Notes under the pieces: generated by a model
Told to the model about the DNA's origin: nothing
Database searches by the model: none
Seen by the model: the letters and a program-made list of their open reading frames with translations, nothing else
Shown: positions 47,495-57,593 of the stretch, piece by piece
How the letters are laid out: each line of letters begins with the position of its first letter
Position numbering within the stretch: the stretch's first letter is position 1
Position numbers and translations under genes: made by a program
NCBI GenBank assembly: GCA_029432795.1
Contig: JARNMJ010000005.1
Location: 62,001 to 126,000, forward strand
Length of the DNA stretch: 64,000 nt
Origin: Pontiellaceae bacterium B12219
Lineage (GTDB): Bacteria; Verrucomicrobiota; Kiritimatiellia; Kiritimatiellales; Pontiellaceae
Direction: 5' to 3'

Positions 47495-48877
47495 TTACTC
47501 ATGTTCTACGACAATCACTGAAGCGATGTTATCCGGCGCTTTTTTCGGAAGCTGCACAAGCCATCCGTCTGGACCTTTCTTAATTTTCAGATCCCGCTGT
47601 GTTGCATCTGCGAGCAGGTAGGCACGCGTTACCGGTGTATTGGCTGTTGCCACGGTCAGCATTCCGTTTTTCGGCCAGTCAAAAACGTGGGCATAGAATT
47701 TTCCAGGCTTCGTGGTGTAGCGTCCCCAGTCCGGCTTGCCGAACACACTGGCTTCTGTTCCGTAAATGGACCCACCGTTAACGTCCATCCACTGCCCGAT
47801 TTTCTCCATGCGTTCGATGCTGGCCTGCGGAATACTGCCGTCCGCTTCCGGCCCGACGTTCAGCAGATAGTTCCCGCCTTTGGAAACCACATCAATCAGG
47901 TTACGAATCAGGGTCTCGGTCGATTTCCACTTCGTATCAAACTGGTTGTATCCCCAACTGGTATTCATCGTCATACAGGTTTCCCAGTCCACACCTTCCA
48001 CCCCGTTCGGGGGAATCTTTTGTTCCGGCGTGCAGAAATCGCCGTACTGCGGATCGATGGAAAATCCTTTGGACCAATCGTGCTCCTTGGGCCATCCCGC
48101 CTCCGGACTGCGATACAAACGGTTGTTCATCACGATGGCCGGTTGATGCTTCCGCACCAGTTCAATCAGCTCTTTCGCCCGCCAGCTCTCGCCCTGACAC
48201 TGTTCCTTGCTGTAATCCCACCAGACAATATCGATCGGACCGTAATTGGACATGATCTCTTCCACCTGACCGTGCAGGTAATCCACATAGACCGAATTAT
48301 CGCGGCCTTCATTGCTTACGCCCCTGATGAACGGAATACCGAATTCTTTGCCCGTATAGGCCTGCGGATGATGCCAATCAATAATCGAGTGATACGCCCC
48401 GACCTTGAGCCCTTCGGCTCGTGTGGCATCGACAATCTCCTTAAAGAGATCGCGCCCGCAGGCATCTTTCGCATCGAATGTCGTCAGCTTGCTGTCGTGC
48501 AATGCAAACCCCTCATGGTGTTTGCTCGTAAATACGAGATAACGACAACCCGTTATTCTTGCAAGTTCCGCCCACTCCTCCGCAAAATCAGCTCTTGGCG
48601 CAAACTTCGGAATCAGTTCGGCTTCATAAACGTCCGCCTTAACACCCGCCCGTTGCTGAATCCATTCAACACCGCCCTTTTTCCACTGTCGATCGCCCCA
48701 TTCTCCGGCAGGAATACTATACAGCCCCCAATGGACAAACATACCGAAACGCGCTTCGCGCCACCATTCCATGCGGGCGTCACGCTCTTTGATGGCTTCG
48801 CTTTTCACGGTTTCTCCGGCTACCAGTTGCCCCGTTGCCATAACGAGCAGGACACCCATTACGATTTGTTTTTTCAT
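47495..48877 (-). CDS. GH29 alpha-L-fucosidase-type enzyme
   Basis: This is a 460-residue protein. The ATG has GGAG 7 bases upstream and starts the signal peptide (about 1-21). The GH29 barrel shows EARFGMFVHWGLYSIPAGEW, FTSKHHEGFALHDSK, GAYHSIIDWHHP, nucleophile Asp221 in VWWDYSKE, and GNYLLNVGPEADGSIP. A C-terminal beta domain follows. The family hydrolyses alpha-L-fucosides; some members act on alpha-L-galactosides, which would suit a porphyran-type galactan. It lies between the collapsed sulfatase and a GH2 gene (96-bp gap). Confidence 0.93.
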   Translation of the reverse strand: MKKQIVMGVLLVMATGQLVAGETVKSEAIKERDARMEWWREARFGMFVHWGLYSIPAGEWGDRQWKKGGVEWIQQRAGVKADVYEAELIPKFAPRADFAEEWAELARITGCRYLVFTSKHHEGFALHDSKLTTFDAKDACGRDLFKEIVDATRAEGLKVGAYHSIIDWHHPQAYTGKEFGIPFIRGVSNEGRDNSVYVDYLHGQVEEIMSNYGPIDIVWWDYSKEQCQGESWRAKELIELVRKHQPAIVMNNRLYRSPEAGWPKEHDWSKGFSIDPQYGDFCTPEQKIPPNGVEGVDWETCMTMNTSWGYNQFDTKWKSTETLIRNLIDVVSKGGNYLLNVGPEADGSIPQASIERMEKIGQWMDVNGGSIYGTEASVFGKPDWGRYTTKPGKFYAHVFDWPKNGMLTVATANTPVTRAYLLADATQRDLKIKKGPDGWLVQLPKKAPDNIASVIVVEHE

Positions 48878-48930
48878 TCAGCATCTCCATGTTCTATTGC
48901 TCCGGCAGCTAAATGTTGTGACTGCCCGGA

Positions 48931-48965
48931 TTTATTCTTAATCCCAATATTCAATCACCGGATCT
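48931..48965. repeat. Possible degenerate heptameric repeat
   Basis: On the minus strand the gap between GH2 and GH29 reads in 7-base steps GTGATTG, AATATTG, GGATTAA, GAATAAA. The units are looser than at 35297 or 51271. Confidence 0.4.
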
Positions 48966-48973
48966 ATAAATAA

Positions 48974-51900
48974 CTATCGCACGTTGATTTCGTCGATATA
49001 CATACAACCGTTTTCCACGGTGGTGAGTCGGATGGTATTTGCCCCGCGCCCCAGCGAAACAGGCACGGTAACCGTTTTCCAATCGGAGCCCCAATTTCCA
49101 GTGCTTGGAAGCATCAGCGCTTCGTTCACGATTTTTCCATTAACCGTCAGCATGACCGAACGCCCCGGCCGACCTTTGGTTTTACCGCTGTAACGGATGA
49201 CCAAATCAGCCGTCCCGGCATCACCATCATTTTCCTGATACCATTCAACATAGGCCCCTTTGTTCTGGCCGAAATCCAGAAAACCTTTCCCGTTGAAACC
49301 GGACCCTTTGCTGGAAACCTTTGCGCCTTTAAACGCGGCATCCTCAGCCTGATCGCCCCCGGCATTCAAGGCCTTCGGCTCTTCGTTCCAGACAAAGCCC
49401 TCATCGGATGCAAAGCGTTCTTCCAAGGTTTGGATCGGTTTACCATCGGCCACAATCAATGCTTTAACCGTGGTGCCCAGCGGAACGGAGAAAGCGTCCG
49501 AATACGGCTTGGACTTTATCGTCGGAACGGAGCCATCTGTCGTATAGAAAACTTGAATTCCAAGGGTTGGAACATTTCCTCGCAAAGAAAGCTGCTGAAC
49601 ATCGATGCTCACCTTATTCGAAGTGATCAGCTTCTTTTCACCCAGAATACAACTGGCCAATAAAGCAATGTCGCCCGCTTCACCGGTCGATTCAATATAG
49701 GCGCGCGTCAGTCCATAGAAGGCAATGCGATTATCTACACCGAAATGCTTCTCCACATCGATCGGACTGCCGTTATCCAATGCGCGGATTTTTCCCGGAC
49801 CGATCACATGAAAATACGTGCGGTTTTCACCATAGGGATAAAATTCCCCGGTATCATCCGTCGTGGTCACACGCACCTGCACGATATCCTTGCCCGCAGG
49901 AGCCAGCGGTTCGCCATCGATGGAAAGTGCAATACGCGCCGGGGCACCGGCGGTACGGACCTCTTCCTCCACAATCACCCGGCCGTCTTTAAATCCAACC
50001 GCCTTCAACGCGGCGGGTTTCCACGGCACCATCCACTGACACTGCATTTCATCCCATTTCGTTCCGGGCCGCTGCTTGCCGAGCGACGTTCCGTTGAAAA
50101 ACAGTTCAACCTCATCGCAATTGGAATAGACCTGCACCGGAATTTCTGTCCCCTCTTTCACCTTCGGGTGCGTCCAATGCGGCAGGATGTGAACCATCGG
50201 CTCATCGGTCCACTGGCTCTGATAGAGGTAATAGAGATCCTTTTCAAAATTGGCCATATCAATGGCGCCGCCCATGAACGATTTGAACGGCCAGCCGCCA
50301 TGCACATAGCTCGCTTCACCGATATAGTCGTAGCCCGTCCAGCGGAACGAACCTGCAAAGTTAGGAATATCACGAATCTGTTCAATGTTATGACGAGCCG
50401 AAGAACGGACGGTTGCATTGTCATAACTTGAATCAAATACCTGCTTGCGATTACCGCGTTCGGACTCCTTGATCCAATCGTGCGTAAACACCTCGACTTC
50501 TGTCAGGTCCGGTATATCAAACACATTCTGTTTCTTTCCGTCGCGGTACCAGGTTTTAGTACGGTAATAACCGCGAACCTGCCAGGTGTGTGTATTTTCT
50601 GTACCGATGAAAACCTTGTCCGTTTTCAGGCGGTCGAACCAGGTAACCGTTTCGCTGGCCCCGTTGGCCCCCAGCACGTCCATATATTCCGAACTGGAAT
50701 GTCCGGAGGTTACCGGACGCGTTGGATCAAGCTCATGACATAGAGCAACAATCTCTTTACCGACCTGGCCATGGGTTTCGTTGCCGACGCTGTAAATGAC
50801 CACTGACGGATGATTCCGGTCGCGCTTGATCCAGTCCGCCACATCGCGCTGCCACCATTCGTTGAAGTGGTATCGACCGTAATCATGCGCGGCCTTTTTT
50901 TTCCACCCATCAAAAATCTCATCCATCACCAGCATACCGACTTCATCGCAAATATCGTAAAAGGTCGGTGTCTGCGGATTGTGCGAGGTGCGGATGGCAT
51001 TGCAGCCCATCGCCTTCAGCTGCTCGATGCGGAAGCGCAGAATTTTATCCGGAACCGCCGCGCCGAGCGCACCGGCATCCTGGTGATTGCAGACGCCCTG
51101 CAGTTTGACATTTTTTCCATTCAGCCACATGCCGGTTTCGGGTTTCCATTCCACATCGCGAATCCCGAAACGAGTCGTCGTTACCGTATCGAGGGTGGTT
51201 CCCCTGATTTTAAGCTTTGTAACCGCGGTATATAAATTCGGGGAATCCAGATCCCAAAGCTGAGGAGAGGAAACCTGAAAGCTGAAACCTGAAACCTGAA
51301 ATTCACCGGCCGATATCATGACCGGCTTATGCATTCGGTCCACTTCTTTACCGTTCGGATCGATGATCGAAATTTCAATCTGTACGGATTGCGCCCGATC
51401 CGTTGTGTTCCGGACTTCAGCATCGATCTCGATTTCGTTCCCATCCGTACGTACAAAAACTCCATCGGTTGGAACATAAACCTTATCTTTCACGTCAATC
51501 CAGGTGTGCGCATAGATGCCGCTGCCGGTGTACCACCGCGCCGACGGCTGTTTTTCGTTATCCACACGCACAGCAAACGTAATGCTTTCCGAGGTCTGGA
51601 CGATGTCGCTGATGTCGTAGGCAAACGAACTCCAGCCGTACGGGCGCGTGCCCAGCTTCTTTCCGTTCGCCCAGACCGTGCTGTTCATGTAGACACCGTC
51701 GAATGCAACTTCCACATGCTTTCCTTTCCAATCATTGGAAACCGGAACCGTTTTACGGTACCACCCGATCCCGGCGGGCAGATAACCGGCCGTGCCTCCC
51801 ATGGGATTGTCTTTGGCATATTCGCCCTCGATGCTCCAGTCGTGCGGAACGTCCAGCACGCGCCAGGCTGCATCGTCAAAATTCACCTGTTCGGCTCCTG

Positions 51901-52003
51901 GAACATCCTCTTGGATGAAACGCCAGTCCGAATCGAATCCCGTCCGGTCGGCCAAAGCCGCAACGGCTGTTGCCGCAATAAAAAATAAAACCTTTTTTTT
52001 CAT
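48974..52003 (-). CDS. GH2 beta-galactosidase-like enzyme with C-terminal CBM-like domain
   Basis: This 1009-residue protein has a signal peptide (1-18), a sugar-binding domain (DVPHDWSIEGEY, AGIGWYRKTVPVSNDWKG, ARWYTGSGIYAHTW), and a barrel with acid/base Glu409 in SVGNETHGQ and probable nucleophile Glu469 in IGTENTHTW, then GSFRWTGYDYIGEASY. DUF4982/Ig domains and a chitobiase-type strand domain (FYTTDGSVPTIKSKPY) follow. A CBM6/35-like module (about 870-1009) ends NGCMYIDEINVR. The FQVSGFSFQVSS segment is encoded by a heptameric repeat. Four iterated palindromes lie in this gene (49095, 49421, 49558, 51725), the densest cluster in the window. Confidence 0.93.
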   Translation of the reverse strand: MKKKVLFFIAATAVAALADRTGFDSDWRFIQEDVPGAEQVNFDDAAWRVLDVPHDWSIEGEYAKDNPMGGTAGYLPAGIGWYRKTVPVSNDWKGKHVEVAFDGVYMNSTVWANGKKLGTRPYGWSSFAYDISDIVQTSESITFAVRVDNEKQPSARWYTGSGIYAHTWIDVKDKVYVPTDGVFVRTDGNEIEIDAEVRNTTDRAQSVQIEISIIDPNGKEVDRMHKPVMISAGEFQVSGFSFQVSSPQLWDLDSPNLYTAVTKLKIRGTTLDTVTTTRFGIRDVEWKPETGMWLNGKNVKLQGVCNHQDAGALGAAVPDKILRFRIEQLKAMGCNAIRTSHNPQTPTFYDICDEVGMLVMDEIFDGWKKKAAHDYGRYHFNEWWQRDVADWIKRDRNHPSVVIYSVGNETHGQVGKEIVALCHELDPTRPVTSGHSSSEYMDVLGANGASETVTWFDRLKTDKVFIGTENTHTWQVRGYYRTKTWYRDGKKQNVFDIPDLTEVEVFTHDWIKESERGNRKQVFDSSYDNATVRSSARHNIEQIRDIPNFAGSFRWTGYDYIGEASYVHGGWPFKSFMGGAIDMANFEKDLYYLYQSQWTDEPMVHILPHWTHPKVKEGTEIPVQVYSNCDEVELFFNGTSLGKQRPGTKWDEMQCQWMVPWKPAALKAVGFKDGRVIVEEEVRTAGAPARIALSIDGEPLAPAGKDIVQVRVTTTDDTGEFYPYGENRTYFHVIGPGKIRALDNGSPIDVEKHFGVDNRIAFYGLTRAYIESTGEAGDIALLASCILGEKKLITSNKVSIDVQQLSLRGNVPTLGIQVFYTTDGSVPTIKSKPYSDAFSVPLGTTVKALIVADGKPIQTLEERFASDEGFVWNEEPKALNAGGDQAEDAAFKGAKVSSKGSGFNGKGFLDFGQNKGAYVEWYQENDGDAGTADLVIRYSGKTKGRPGRSVMLTVNGKIVNEALMLPSTGNWGSDWKTVTVPVSLGRGANTIRLTTVENGCMYIDEINVR
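51271..51305. repeat. Heptameric tandem repeat inside the GH2 gene
   Basis: Five units: AAACCTG, AAAGCTG, AAACCTG, AAACCTG, AAATTCA. On the coding strand they give the short peptide FQVSGFSFQVS between two GH2 domains. Confidence 0.85.
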
Positions 52004-52105
52004 CCAAAAAACCCCTTTTCTTTATAGATATATAAACGCCGGGCACCGGAAGTACGTGACACCGAACCTGAATTAATCAGATTTAATATGCAGTACAGAC
52101 CTGGG
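52004..52105. other. Gap between two run A genes
   Basis: This 102-bp gap lies between the sulfatase stop and the GH2 start. It is AT-rich near 52015-52035. No operator copy or clear terminator was found. Confidence 0.4.
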
Positions 52106-53632
52106 CTATAAACGCTCCAGATCCGGACGGGGCGAATCCAGCTCGCGCAACAGGATGGCCTTCAGATTGGAAACCTTTTCCGGATAGGTTGCGGCGAGGT
52201 CGTGGCGCTCTTCGTTGTCCGTATTCAAATTATAGAGTTGAAAATGATCGGCCTCCCGATCCACTTCAACCAGCTTCCACCCATCGCGGCCGATCAGAGC
52301 AGCACGTCCCATTTTGTTAAACCCGTTGTTTACGATAATATAATCGTGCTCTTCCACCTGTGGTTGGCCGAGCAGCGTCGGCAGATAGGAAATGCTGTCT
52401 TTTCCCTCCGGCAGTTTTACCGCCAGAATTTCGGCCAGCGTTGCCATGAAATCATAATGAGCACTCAGGAGATCCGTTTCCGATCCCGGCTGAATGTGAC
52501 CCGGCCAACGTACGATCAGCGGGCACTGCATGCCGCCCTGATACGCGGCACGCTTCAGTCCGGCGCGGCCGCCGGCTCCATCAAAAATATCGCCGCATTC
52601 GGAGGTGCGCCATTTTTTATCGGTCAAATTGGCCGCTTCCCCGCCGGGCCGTTTTTTCGGAAAACTCCATTTCGGGCCGTAATAGAGTTCGTGGCCATTA
52701 TCTGAAGTAAAAGCAACGATCGTATTTTCATCCAACCCCAACGTCTTCAGTTCCTGCATAATCAAACCGACGTGGTCATCCAGCATCCGGACCATTGAGG
52801 CATACTTTTTCTCCGCCAGCGACCAGCCTTTTTGTTCGGCATAATCGGGATGAAACTCGGGAATCGCCACCGGTCCATGCGGCAGCTGGGTGGAGTGATA
52901 AATGAAAAACGGGTTATCCTTATTCACGCGCATGAATGTGAGCAGTTCTTCGATAAACACGTTCTGCGAATAGGTTTCTCCGCCGGAGCCGACAGGCTCG
53001 TCGCCCTTCTCCGACATTTTTCCGCAATCAATCCGCGAGTTGCCTGCAAGCGGCATTTTTTCGCCGTTTTTCCAGAGATACGGTGGATAGAATCCATGCG
53101 CCCGCTGGTGACTGTAATACCCGACATATTCATCCCAGCCGAATCGCGTGATACGATCGTGGTTGGTTAAAAATCCGGAATCCAGCTTGCCGTACTGCGC
53201 GGTTTTATAACCGGCCTGCTGCGCCACCTGTGCCAGAAAAATTTCCTGCTCCGGAATGGGCGTCGATTTGGTTTCCACAAATTCATTCAGCCGCAGCATG
53301 TATTCCGCTTCGGGCACCTTTTCCCGATCCATCTTCATCAGCAGTCCGGCGGAGGTAAAATCCCAACCGCCTTGCCGCCCGTCGTGCATGCCGGTCAGCA
53401 ACGTCCAGCGCGAAGGCGCGCAGAGAACACCGCCGTAATATCTATTAAATTTCATGCCCTCGGTTGCCAGCCGGTCGATATGCGGCGTTTTAATAATCTG
53501 CTGCCCGTAACACCCCAGCAAACCAATACCGAGATCATCGGCATTAATCAGAATAATATTCGGTTTTTCGGCGCCGGCCCCAACGGCCAGCCCCGCCAGC
53601 AGGACGAACATTCTGATTTTCATAAAACACAT
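52106..53632 (-). CDS. S1-type sulfatase
   Basis: This is a 508-residue protein. The ATG at 53632 overlaps the GH95 stop (TAATG) and has GAGG upstream; the ATG at 53623 (MKIRMFVLLAGLAVGAGA) is an alternative. It has INADDLGIGLLGCYGQQIIKTPH, C-A-P-S-R with Cys71, TGMHDGRQGGWDFTSAG and FTSDNGHELYYGPKWSFPKKRPGG. The last loop is longer than in the other sulfatases here. No iterated palindrome was found in it. Confidence 0.93.
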   Translation of the reverse strand: MCFMKIRMFVLLAGLAVGAGAEKPNIILINADDLGIGLLGCYGQQIIKTPHIDRLATEGMKFNRYYGGVLCAPSRWTLLTGMHDGRQGGWDFTSAGLLMKMDREKVPEAEYMLRLNEFVETKSTPIPEQEIFLAQVAQQAGYKTAQYGKLDSGFLTNHDRITRFGWDEYVGYYSHQRAHGFYPPYLWKNGEKMPLAGNSRIDCGKMSEKGDEPVGSGGETYSQNVFIEELLTFMRVNKDNPFFIYHSTQLPHGPVAIPEFHPDYAEQKGWSLAEKKYASMVRMLDDHVGLIMQELKTLGLDENTIVAFTSDNGHELYYGPKWSFPKKRPGGEAANLTDKKWRTSECGDIFDGAGGRAGLKRAAYQGGMQCPLIVRWPGHIQPGSETDLLSAHYDFMATLAEILAVKLPEGKDSISYLPTLLGQPQVEEHDYIIVNNGFNKMGRAALIGRDGWKLVEVDREADHFQLYNLNTDNEERHDLAATYPEKVSNLKAILLRELDSPRPDLERL

Positions 53633-55899
53633 TATTCAGCCTCCAGCACACTGGTCTTTCCGTTCATCCGAACCGTGACATTTGTCGGCGCGGGTCCATT
53701 CAAACGCTTTATTTTAAGGTCAGTCACCTTGCCCTGTTCCCAGCTGAAATCCACTTCAAACCCACCGCGTGCGCGCAGCCCTTTCACTTCACCTTTCGGC
53801 CAGGCCTTTGGCAGCGCCGGAAGCAGTTCAATTTCGCCGGCGTGCGACTGCATCAGCATTTCAGCAATTCCGGCAGCGGCACCGAAGTTGCCGTCGATCT
53901 GGAACGGCGGATGATTATCCAGCATAGACGGAAGGATCGATTTCGAAAATAACATCCCAAGGTTTTCATAGGCCGCTTCGCCATTGCCCAGCCGGGCATA
54001 AAAATTAATGATCCATGAACGACTCCAGCCGGTGTGCCCGCCGCCGGAAGCCAGACGTTTGGCCAGCACCTTCTGCGCGGCCTCCATCATTTCCGGTGTT
54101 TCCTGCCACGAATATTGCCGGCCCGGATGCAGGCCGAACAGATGGGAAATATGCCGATGCCCCGGCTCGGCTTCCGTCACGCCGGCGGTCCATTCGAGAA
54201 TGCGGCCGTCCTCACCGATTTCCACCGGCGCCAGCTTTGCCAGTGCGGCTTCGAGCTGCGCGCGGAATTCGGCATCAATGCCCAGAATTTCCGAAGCCTG
54301 GATGCAGGCCGAGAAATTTTCAAAGATGATCTGATGATCCATCGCCGGCCCCATACAGACCGCGGCCTTTTTCCCGTCCGGGGTCAGGAACATATTTTCG
54401 GGTGAAATCGACGGACCGGAAACCAGTTTTCCCGTGGTTGGATGTTCAACCAGATACCCCAGATAAAACTGCGCGGCTTCTTTCATGAAGGGATACGCGG
54501 TTGTGCGCAGAAACTCCGGATTCTGACCGTAGAGATAGTGCTCCCAGTAGTGCGAAGCCACCCAGCCGCCCGCCATCGGCCACATGCCGTAGCGCGGTTT
54601 GCCGAAGCCGGTTGTGAACAGCCAGGCATCCGTCGTGTGGTGCATGGCAAAACCGTCGCAGCCGTACATTTCTTTTGCCGTATTCCGACCGTTGGGAAGC
54701 AGCCGTTCGGTAAAGCTGAAAAACGGTTCATGGCAATCGGCAAGGTTCAGCATTTCCGCGCCCCAATAATTCATCTGCATGTTGATGTTTACATGGTAGT
54801 CGGAATTCCACGCCGGTTTTACACCGTCGGCCCAGATGCCCTGCAGGTTTGCCGGCATGCAGCCGGGTCGGGAACTGCTGATCAGCAGATAACGCGAGAA
54901 CTGCACAAAGAGTGACGCCAGCGACGGATCATCGAATCCCTTTTTTGCGGCGGCAATGCGCTGATCCGTCGGCAACTCGGCCTGTGCATTTTCTCCCAGA
55001 TACAATGCGAAGCGCTTGAAAAAGGTTTGGTACTCGGCAATGTGGTCATCCTTCGCCTCGTCATAGAACCGTGCCGATGCCGCCGCCAGCTGCGCTTCGG
55101 TTACGTTGGCCGGTTCTTCGCCGAAATAATCCGTGGCCCCCGTTACCACCAGCACCACAGAGTCAGCATTTTTCACCGCAATGCTTTTTTCCAAGGTCTG
55201 GAGCTTTCCGCCCTGATTCAACACAGCCACGCGGCAGTCTGCCTTCACCCCGTTTCCGACATGTTCCTTCAAATGAAGTTGGTTGCCGGAAACGGAGATA
55301 CTCGGTTTCGCTTTCGGCCGGGAAAGTTTTGCTTCAACACTGATTTTTCCGGGTTGGTCGGCGGACAGTTTAATAAAAATCGCCTGATCGACCGCCGATG
55401 CAAAATATTCGCGGGTATAGCGCACCCCGCTTTCGGTAAAGGTTACGCGGACCTGCGCACGTTCAAGGTCCAGCTCCCGACGATAGTCAGTTGAATTTTC
55501 CAATCCCTGGAAAATCAGATTGAGGTCGGCCAGCGATTGAAAGGTGTTCGAACCGGACGGCAAGCGTTCGCCGAGCAATTGATCAGCGATGAGCTGATCG
55601 GCTTCGGCATATTTTTCCGCGAAGAGCAGTTCGCGGATTTTATCGATCTTTTTATAACCGCCGGGCCGGTCCTTATTTTCGCCGTTCCGACTCCAGACAC
55701 TTTCCTCGTTCAGCACAATGCGCTCGGTCTGAACCCGCCCCAGAATCATGGCACCCAATCGCCCGTTGCCGACCGGCAGGCCATGATCCCACCTCGGTGC
55801 AGGGTGTTCAAACCACAGGGTATTTTCCAACGCCTGAACGGAAGAAGTTCCTAGGACCGCACTCAACAGGCCAACCGCAAACGTTGCGTTAAATGTCAT
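53632..55899 (-). CDS. GH95 alpha-L-fucosidase/galactosidase-type enzyme
   Basis: This is a 755-residue protein. The ATG at 55899 is chosen because GGTGATC just upstream matches the extended anti-Shine-Dalgarno sequence, and a leader ([23 protein letters not shown]) follows. Starts at 55920 (ATG) or 55932 (TTG) are possible. GH95 strings include [80 protein letters not shown] and [12 protein letters not shown], then [22 protein letters not shown]. The family comprises (alpha/alpha)6 enzymes acting on alpha-L-fucose, and in some cases alpha-L-galactose. It overlaps the upstream sulfatase stop by 11 bases. Iterated palindromes lie at 55187 and 55496. Confidence 0.95.
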   Translation of the reverse strand: MTFNATFAVGLLSAVLGTSSVQALENTLWFEHPAPRWDHGLPVGNGRLGAMILGRVQTERIVLNEESVWSRNGENKDRPGGYKKIDKIRELLFAEKYAEADQLIADQLLGERLPSGSNTFQSLADLNLIFQGLENSTDYRRELDLERAQVRVTFTESGVRYTREYFASAVDQAIFIKLSADQPGKISVEAKLSRPKAKPSISVSGNQLHLKEHVGNGVKADCRVAVLNQGGKLQTLEKSIAVKNADSVVLVVTGATDYFGEEPANVTEAQLAAASARFYDEAKDDHIAEYQTFFKRFALYLGENAQAELPTDQRIAAAKKGFDDPSLASLFVQFSRYLLISSSRPGCMPANLQGIWADGVKPAWNSDYHVNINMQMNYWGAEMLNLADCHEPFFSFTERLLPNGRNTAKEMYGCDGFAMHHTTDAWLFTTGFGKPRYGMWPMAGGWVASHYWEHYLYGQNPEFLRTTAYPFMKEAAQFYLGYLVEHPTTGKLVSGPSISPENMFLTPDGKKAAVCMGPAMDHQIIFENFSACIQASEILGIDAEFRAQLEAALAKLAPVEIGEDGRILEWTAGVTEAEPGHRHISHLFGLHPGRQYSWQETPEMMEAAQKVLAKRLASGGGHTGWSRSWIINFYARLGNGEAAYENLGMLFSKSILPSMLDNHPPFQIDGNFGAAAGIAEMLMQSHAGEIELLPALPKAWPKGEVKGLRARGGFEVDFSWEQGKVTDLKIKRLNGPAPTNVTVRMNGKTSVLEAE

Positions 55900-57310
55900 A
55901 GGGATCACCCAATTCGACATTCTTTTTCTCAAGTACTTTACGCAGTTCTTTCAGCTTATTGGCATATTCAGGATTGGCCGCCAGATCATTCATTTCCTGC
56001 GGATCGGCATTCAGGTTAAAAAGCCGTTCCACCTGAATCGTGGGATAATAAATCAGCTTCCAGCCATTTTTGGTGATCATGCGCTGCTTATTCAAATACG
56101 CACCATACACGGCATCGTAATGCCCTTTCGACTCCCCGCGAATGATCGGCATCAGGCTCTTGAAATCCACCCCTTCTGTTTCCTCAACTTCGGCAAGATC
56201 CAGCGCAGTGGCCATCGCATCCTGCAGATAAATCGGCGCATCAATTTGTTCTCCGGGTTTAATGCCCGGACCGACTATCATGAAAGGAACGCGCACACTG
56301 TCGTCGTACATATTCTGCTTCCCGACCAGTCCATGGTGCCCGACCGCCAGCCCGTGGTCGGCGGTGAAGATGATGTAGGTATTATCCGCTTTTCCGGTTT
56401 CTTCCAAGGCCTGGAGGATTTTTCCGATTTGATCATCCATGTGGGTGATGAGCGCATAATATTCCTGGCGATTCACTTTCACGGCATATTCCGTTCGCGG
56501 ATACGGCATCAGTTTTTCATCGCGCAGTTTTTTGCCGCAGATGGCCTGGGCATAGGGATATTCCGGCAGAAAGTTTTCCGGCATTTGAATGCGTTCGAGC
56601 GGATAGCGGTCGACATATTCTTTGGGCGACTGCCGCGGATCGTGCGCCGCGCTGAAGGCGAGATACATGAAAAAGGGTTTATCCTCTTCAGCGGCCTGCG
56701 CCAGATAGTCGAGACTGTGGTTCGCCACCACTTCGCTCCAATGCGTTCCGCCCTTCCAGTAACCACCGTATTTAGTTTCCCACGGTTTCCAACCGTTGGA
56801 ATACGCTTCGGCGTCTTTGGGGCGATTATAGCCCTGCGGGGTTTGGTTCGGCATGCCTTTTCGAACATCCAGCGCAATATCGAAAACCCTTTCTGCCGGG
56901 GTGCTAACATGCCATTTTCCGGTCATATAGGTTTGATAGCCCGCCTGCTTCATGCGCTGCGACCACATACGGCCGTTGGCCGCTTCTTCGTTCATGTCGG
57001 CAGCTTTTGCATTCCAGACAAAACGACCGGTGTTGAGCATGGCCCGACTCGCCACGCAAACAGCCCCGTTCCAGGCTCCCATATTGTAAGCGTGTGTGAA
57101 CGTAACGCCGCGCTCGACCAGCGAATCCAGATTCGGCGTATCAATATCGAGCATCCCGTAGGCCCCGATGGTTTCGTAGCTCATATCGTCGGCAAAAATA
57201 AAAACGATATTCGGTTTGGTTTCCGCCCATGCGATCGCTGCAGACCACAGCCCGCACAGCAGGCATACCATTCGCAGTGGTGATGTATTTCTTCGGTTGC
57301 TCATCTTCAT
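55889..57310 (-). CDS. S1-type sulfatase, C-V-A-S-R subtype
   Basis: This is a 473-residue protein. The ATG at 57310 has AGGA 7 bases upstream. The leader runs to about residue 29, followed by [19 protein letters not shown] with Cys85 after [15 protein letters not shown] and [22 protein letters not shown]. It is closely related to the sulfatase at 15782 in run B; the middle ([19 protein letters not shown], EYAVKVxRQEY) is nearly the same. It heads run A. Iterated palindromes lie at 56402 and 56785. At the second, the run B paralogue keeps the peptide (NGWKPWE) but not the palindrome. Confidence 0.93.
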   Translation of the reverse strand: MKMSNRRNTSPLRMVCLLCGLWSAAIAWAETKPNIVFIFADDMSYETIGAYGMLDIDTPNLDSLVERGVTFTHAYNMGAWNGAVCVASRAMLNTGRFVWNAKAADMNEEAANGRMWSQRMKQAGYQTYMTGKWHVSTPAERVFDIALDVRKGMPNQTPQGYNRPKDAEAYSNGWKPWETKYGGYWKGGTHWSEVVANHSLDYLAQAAEEDKPFFMYLAFSAAHDPRQSPKEYVDRYPLERIQMPENFLPEYPYAQAICGKKLRDEKLMPYPRTEYAVKVNRQEYYALITHMDDQIGKILQALEETGKADNTYIIFTADHGLAVGHHGLVGKQNMYDDSVRVPFMIVGPGIKPGEQIDAPIYLQDAMATALDLAEVEETEGVDFKSLMPIIRGESKGHYDAVYGAYLNKQRMITKNGWKLIYYPTIQVERLFNLNADPQEMNDLAANPEYANKLKELRKVLEKKNVELGDPYDI

Positions 57311-57369
57311 ACAATATCCTTAATTTTTTAAAACCAAACCATCATGAATCATAAAAAAAAAATCACAAC

Positions 57370-57385
57370 CTGCCTAATCGACTAG
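57370..57385 (+). promoter_or_regulatory. Candidate operator CYGCCTNATYRRCTAG, copy 2
   Basis: CTGCCTAATCGACTAG lies in the divergent region, 60 bp upstream of the sulfatase start at 57310 and 209 bp upstream of 57594. Its orientation matches the plus-strand gene. Confidence 0.65.
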
Positions 57386-57423
57386 TCTGCCCACCTGAAA
57401 CTCCTGAACCTTTTTAACCGGAA

Positions 57424-57439
57424 CTGCCTGATTGGCTAG
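57424..57439 (+). promoter_or_regulatory. Candidate operator CYGCCTNATYRRCTAG, copy 3
   Basis: CTGCCTGATTGGCTAG is followed by GTAGGC, so the outer bases form a GCCT/AGGC-type dyad. It is 38 bases after copy 2 and 155 bp upstream of 57594. Confidence 0.65.
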
Positions 57440-57593
57440 GTAGGCGAAATTATTGCTCCATGTTATTCATTACCCAGTCAGGTGGAGGAAGGTTGCACGG
57501 GAGCAACCATATACAGACTCCACTTTTGAAGAAAAAGGGTCCCCGGAGAGGAAAACAGCCGGAACTGGCCGAATGTTAAAAAGGAGATGAACG

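Larger units (their letters stand above)
57311..57593. promoter_or_regulatory. Divergent promoter region, run A / PKD protein
   Basis: This is a 283-bp gap. It holds a 10-A run near 57353, two operator-like copies, a GGTTGC/GCAACC hairpin near 57491-57508 and the AAGGAG site for 57594. The paired operators fit regulation of both directions. Confidence 0.55.

Noticed and set aside
48974-52003. Catalytically dead GH2 because FGEFVW is FAGSFRW
   Set aside because: In this GH2 subtype the nucleophile is better placed in the earlier GSE/GTE strand, and Glu469 is present.
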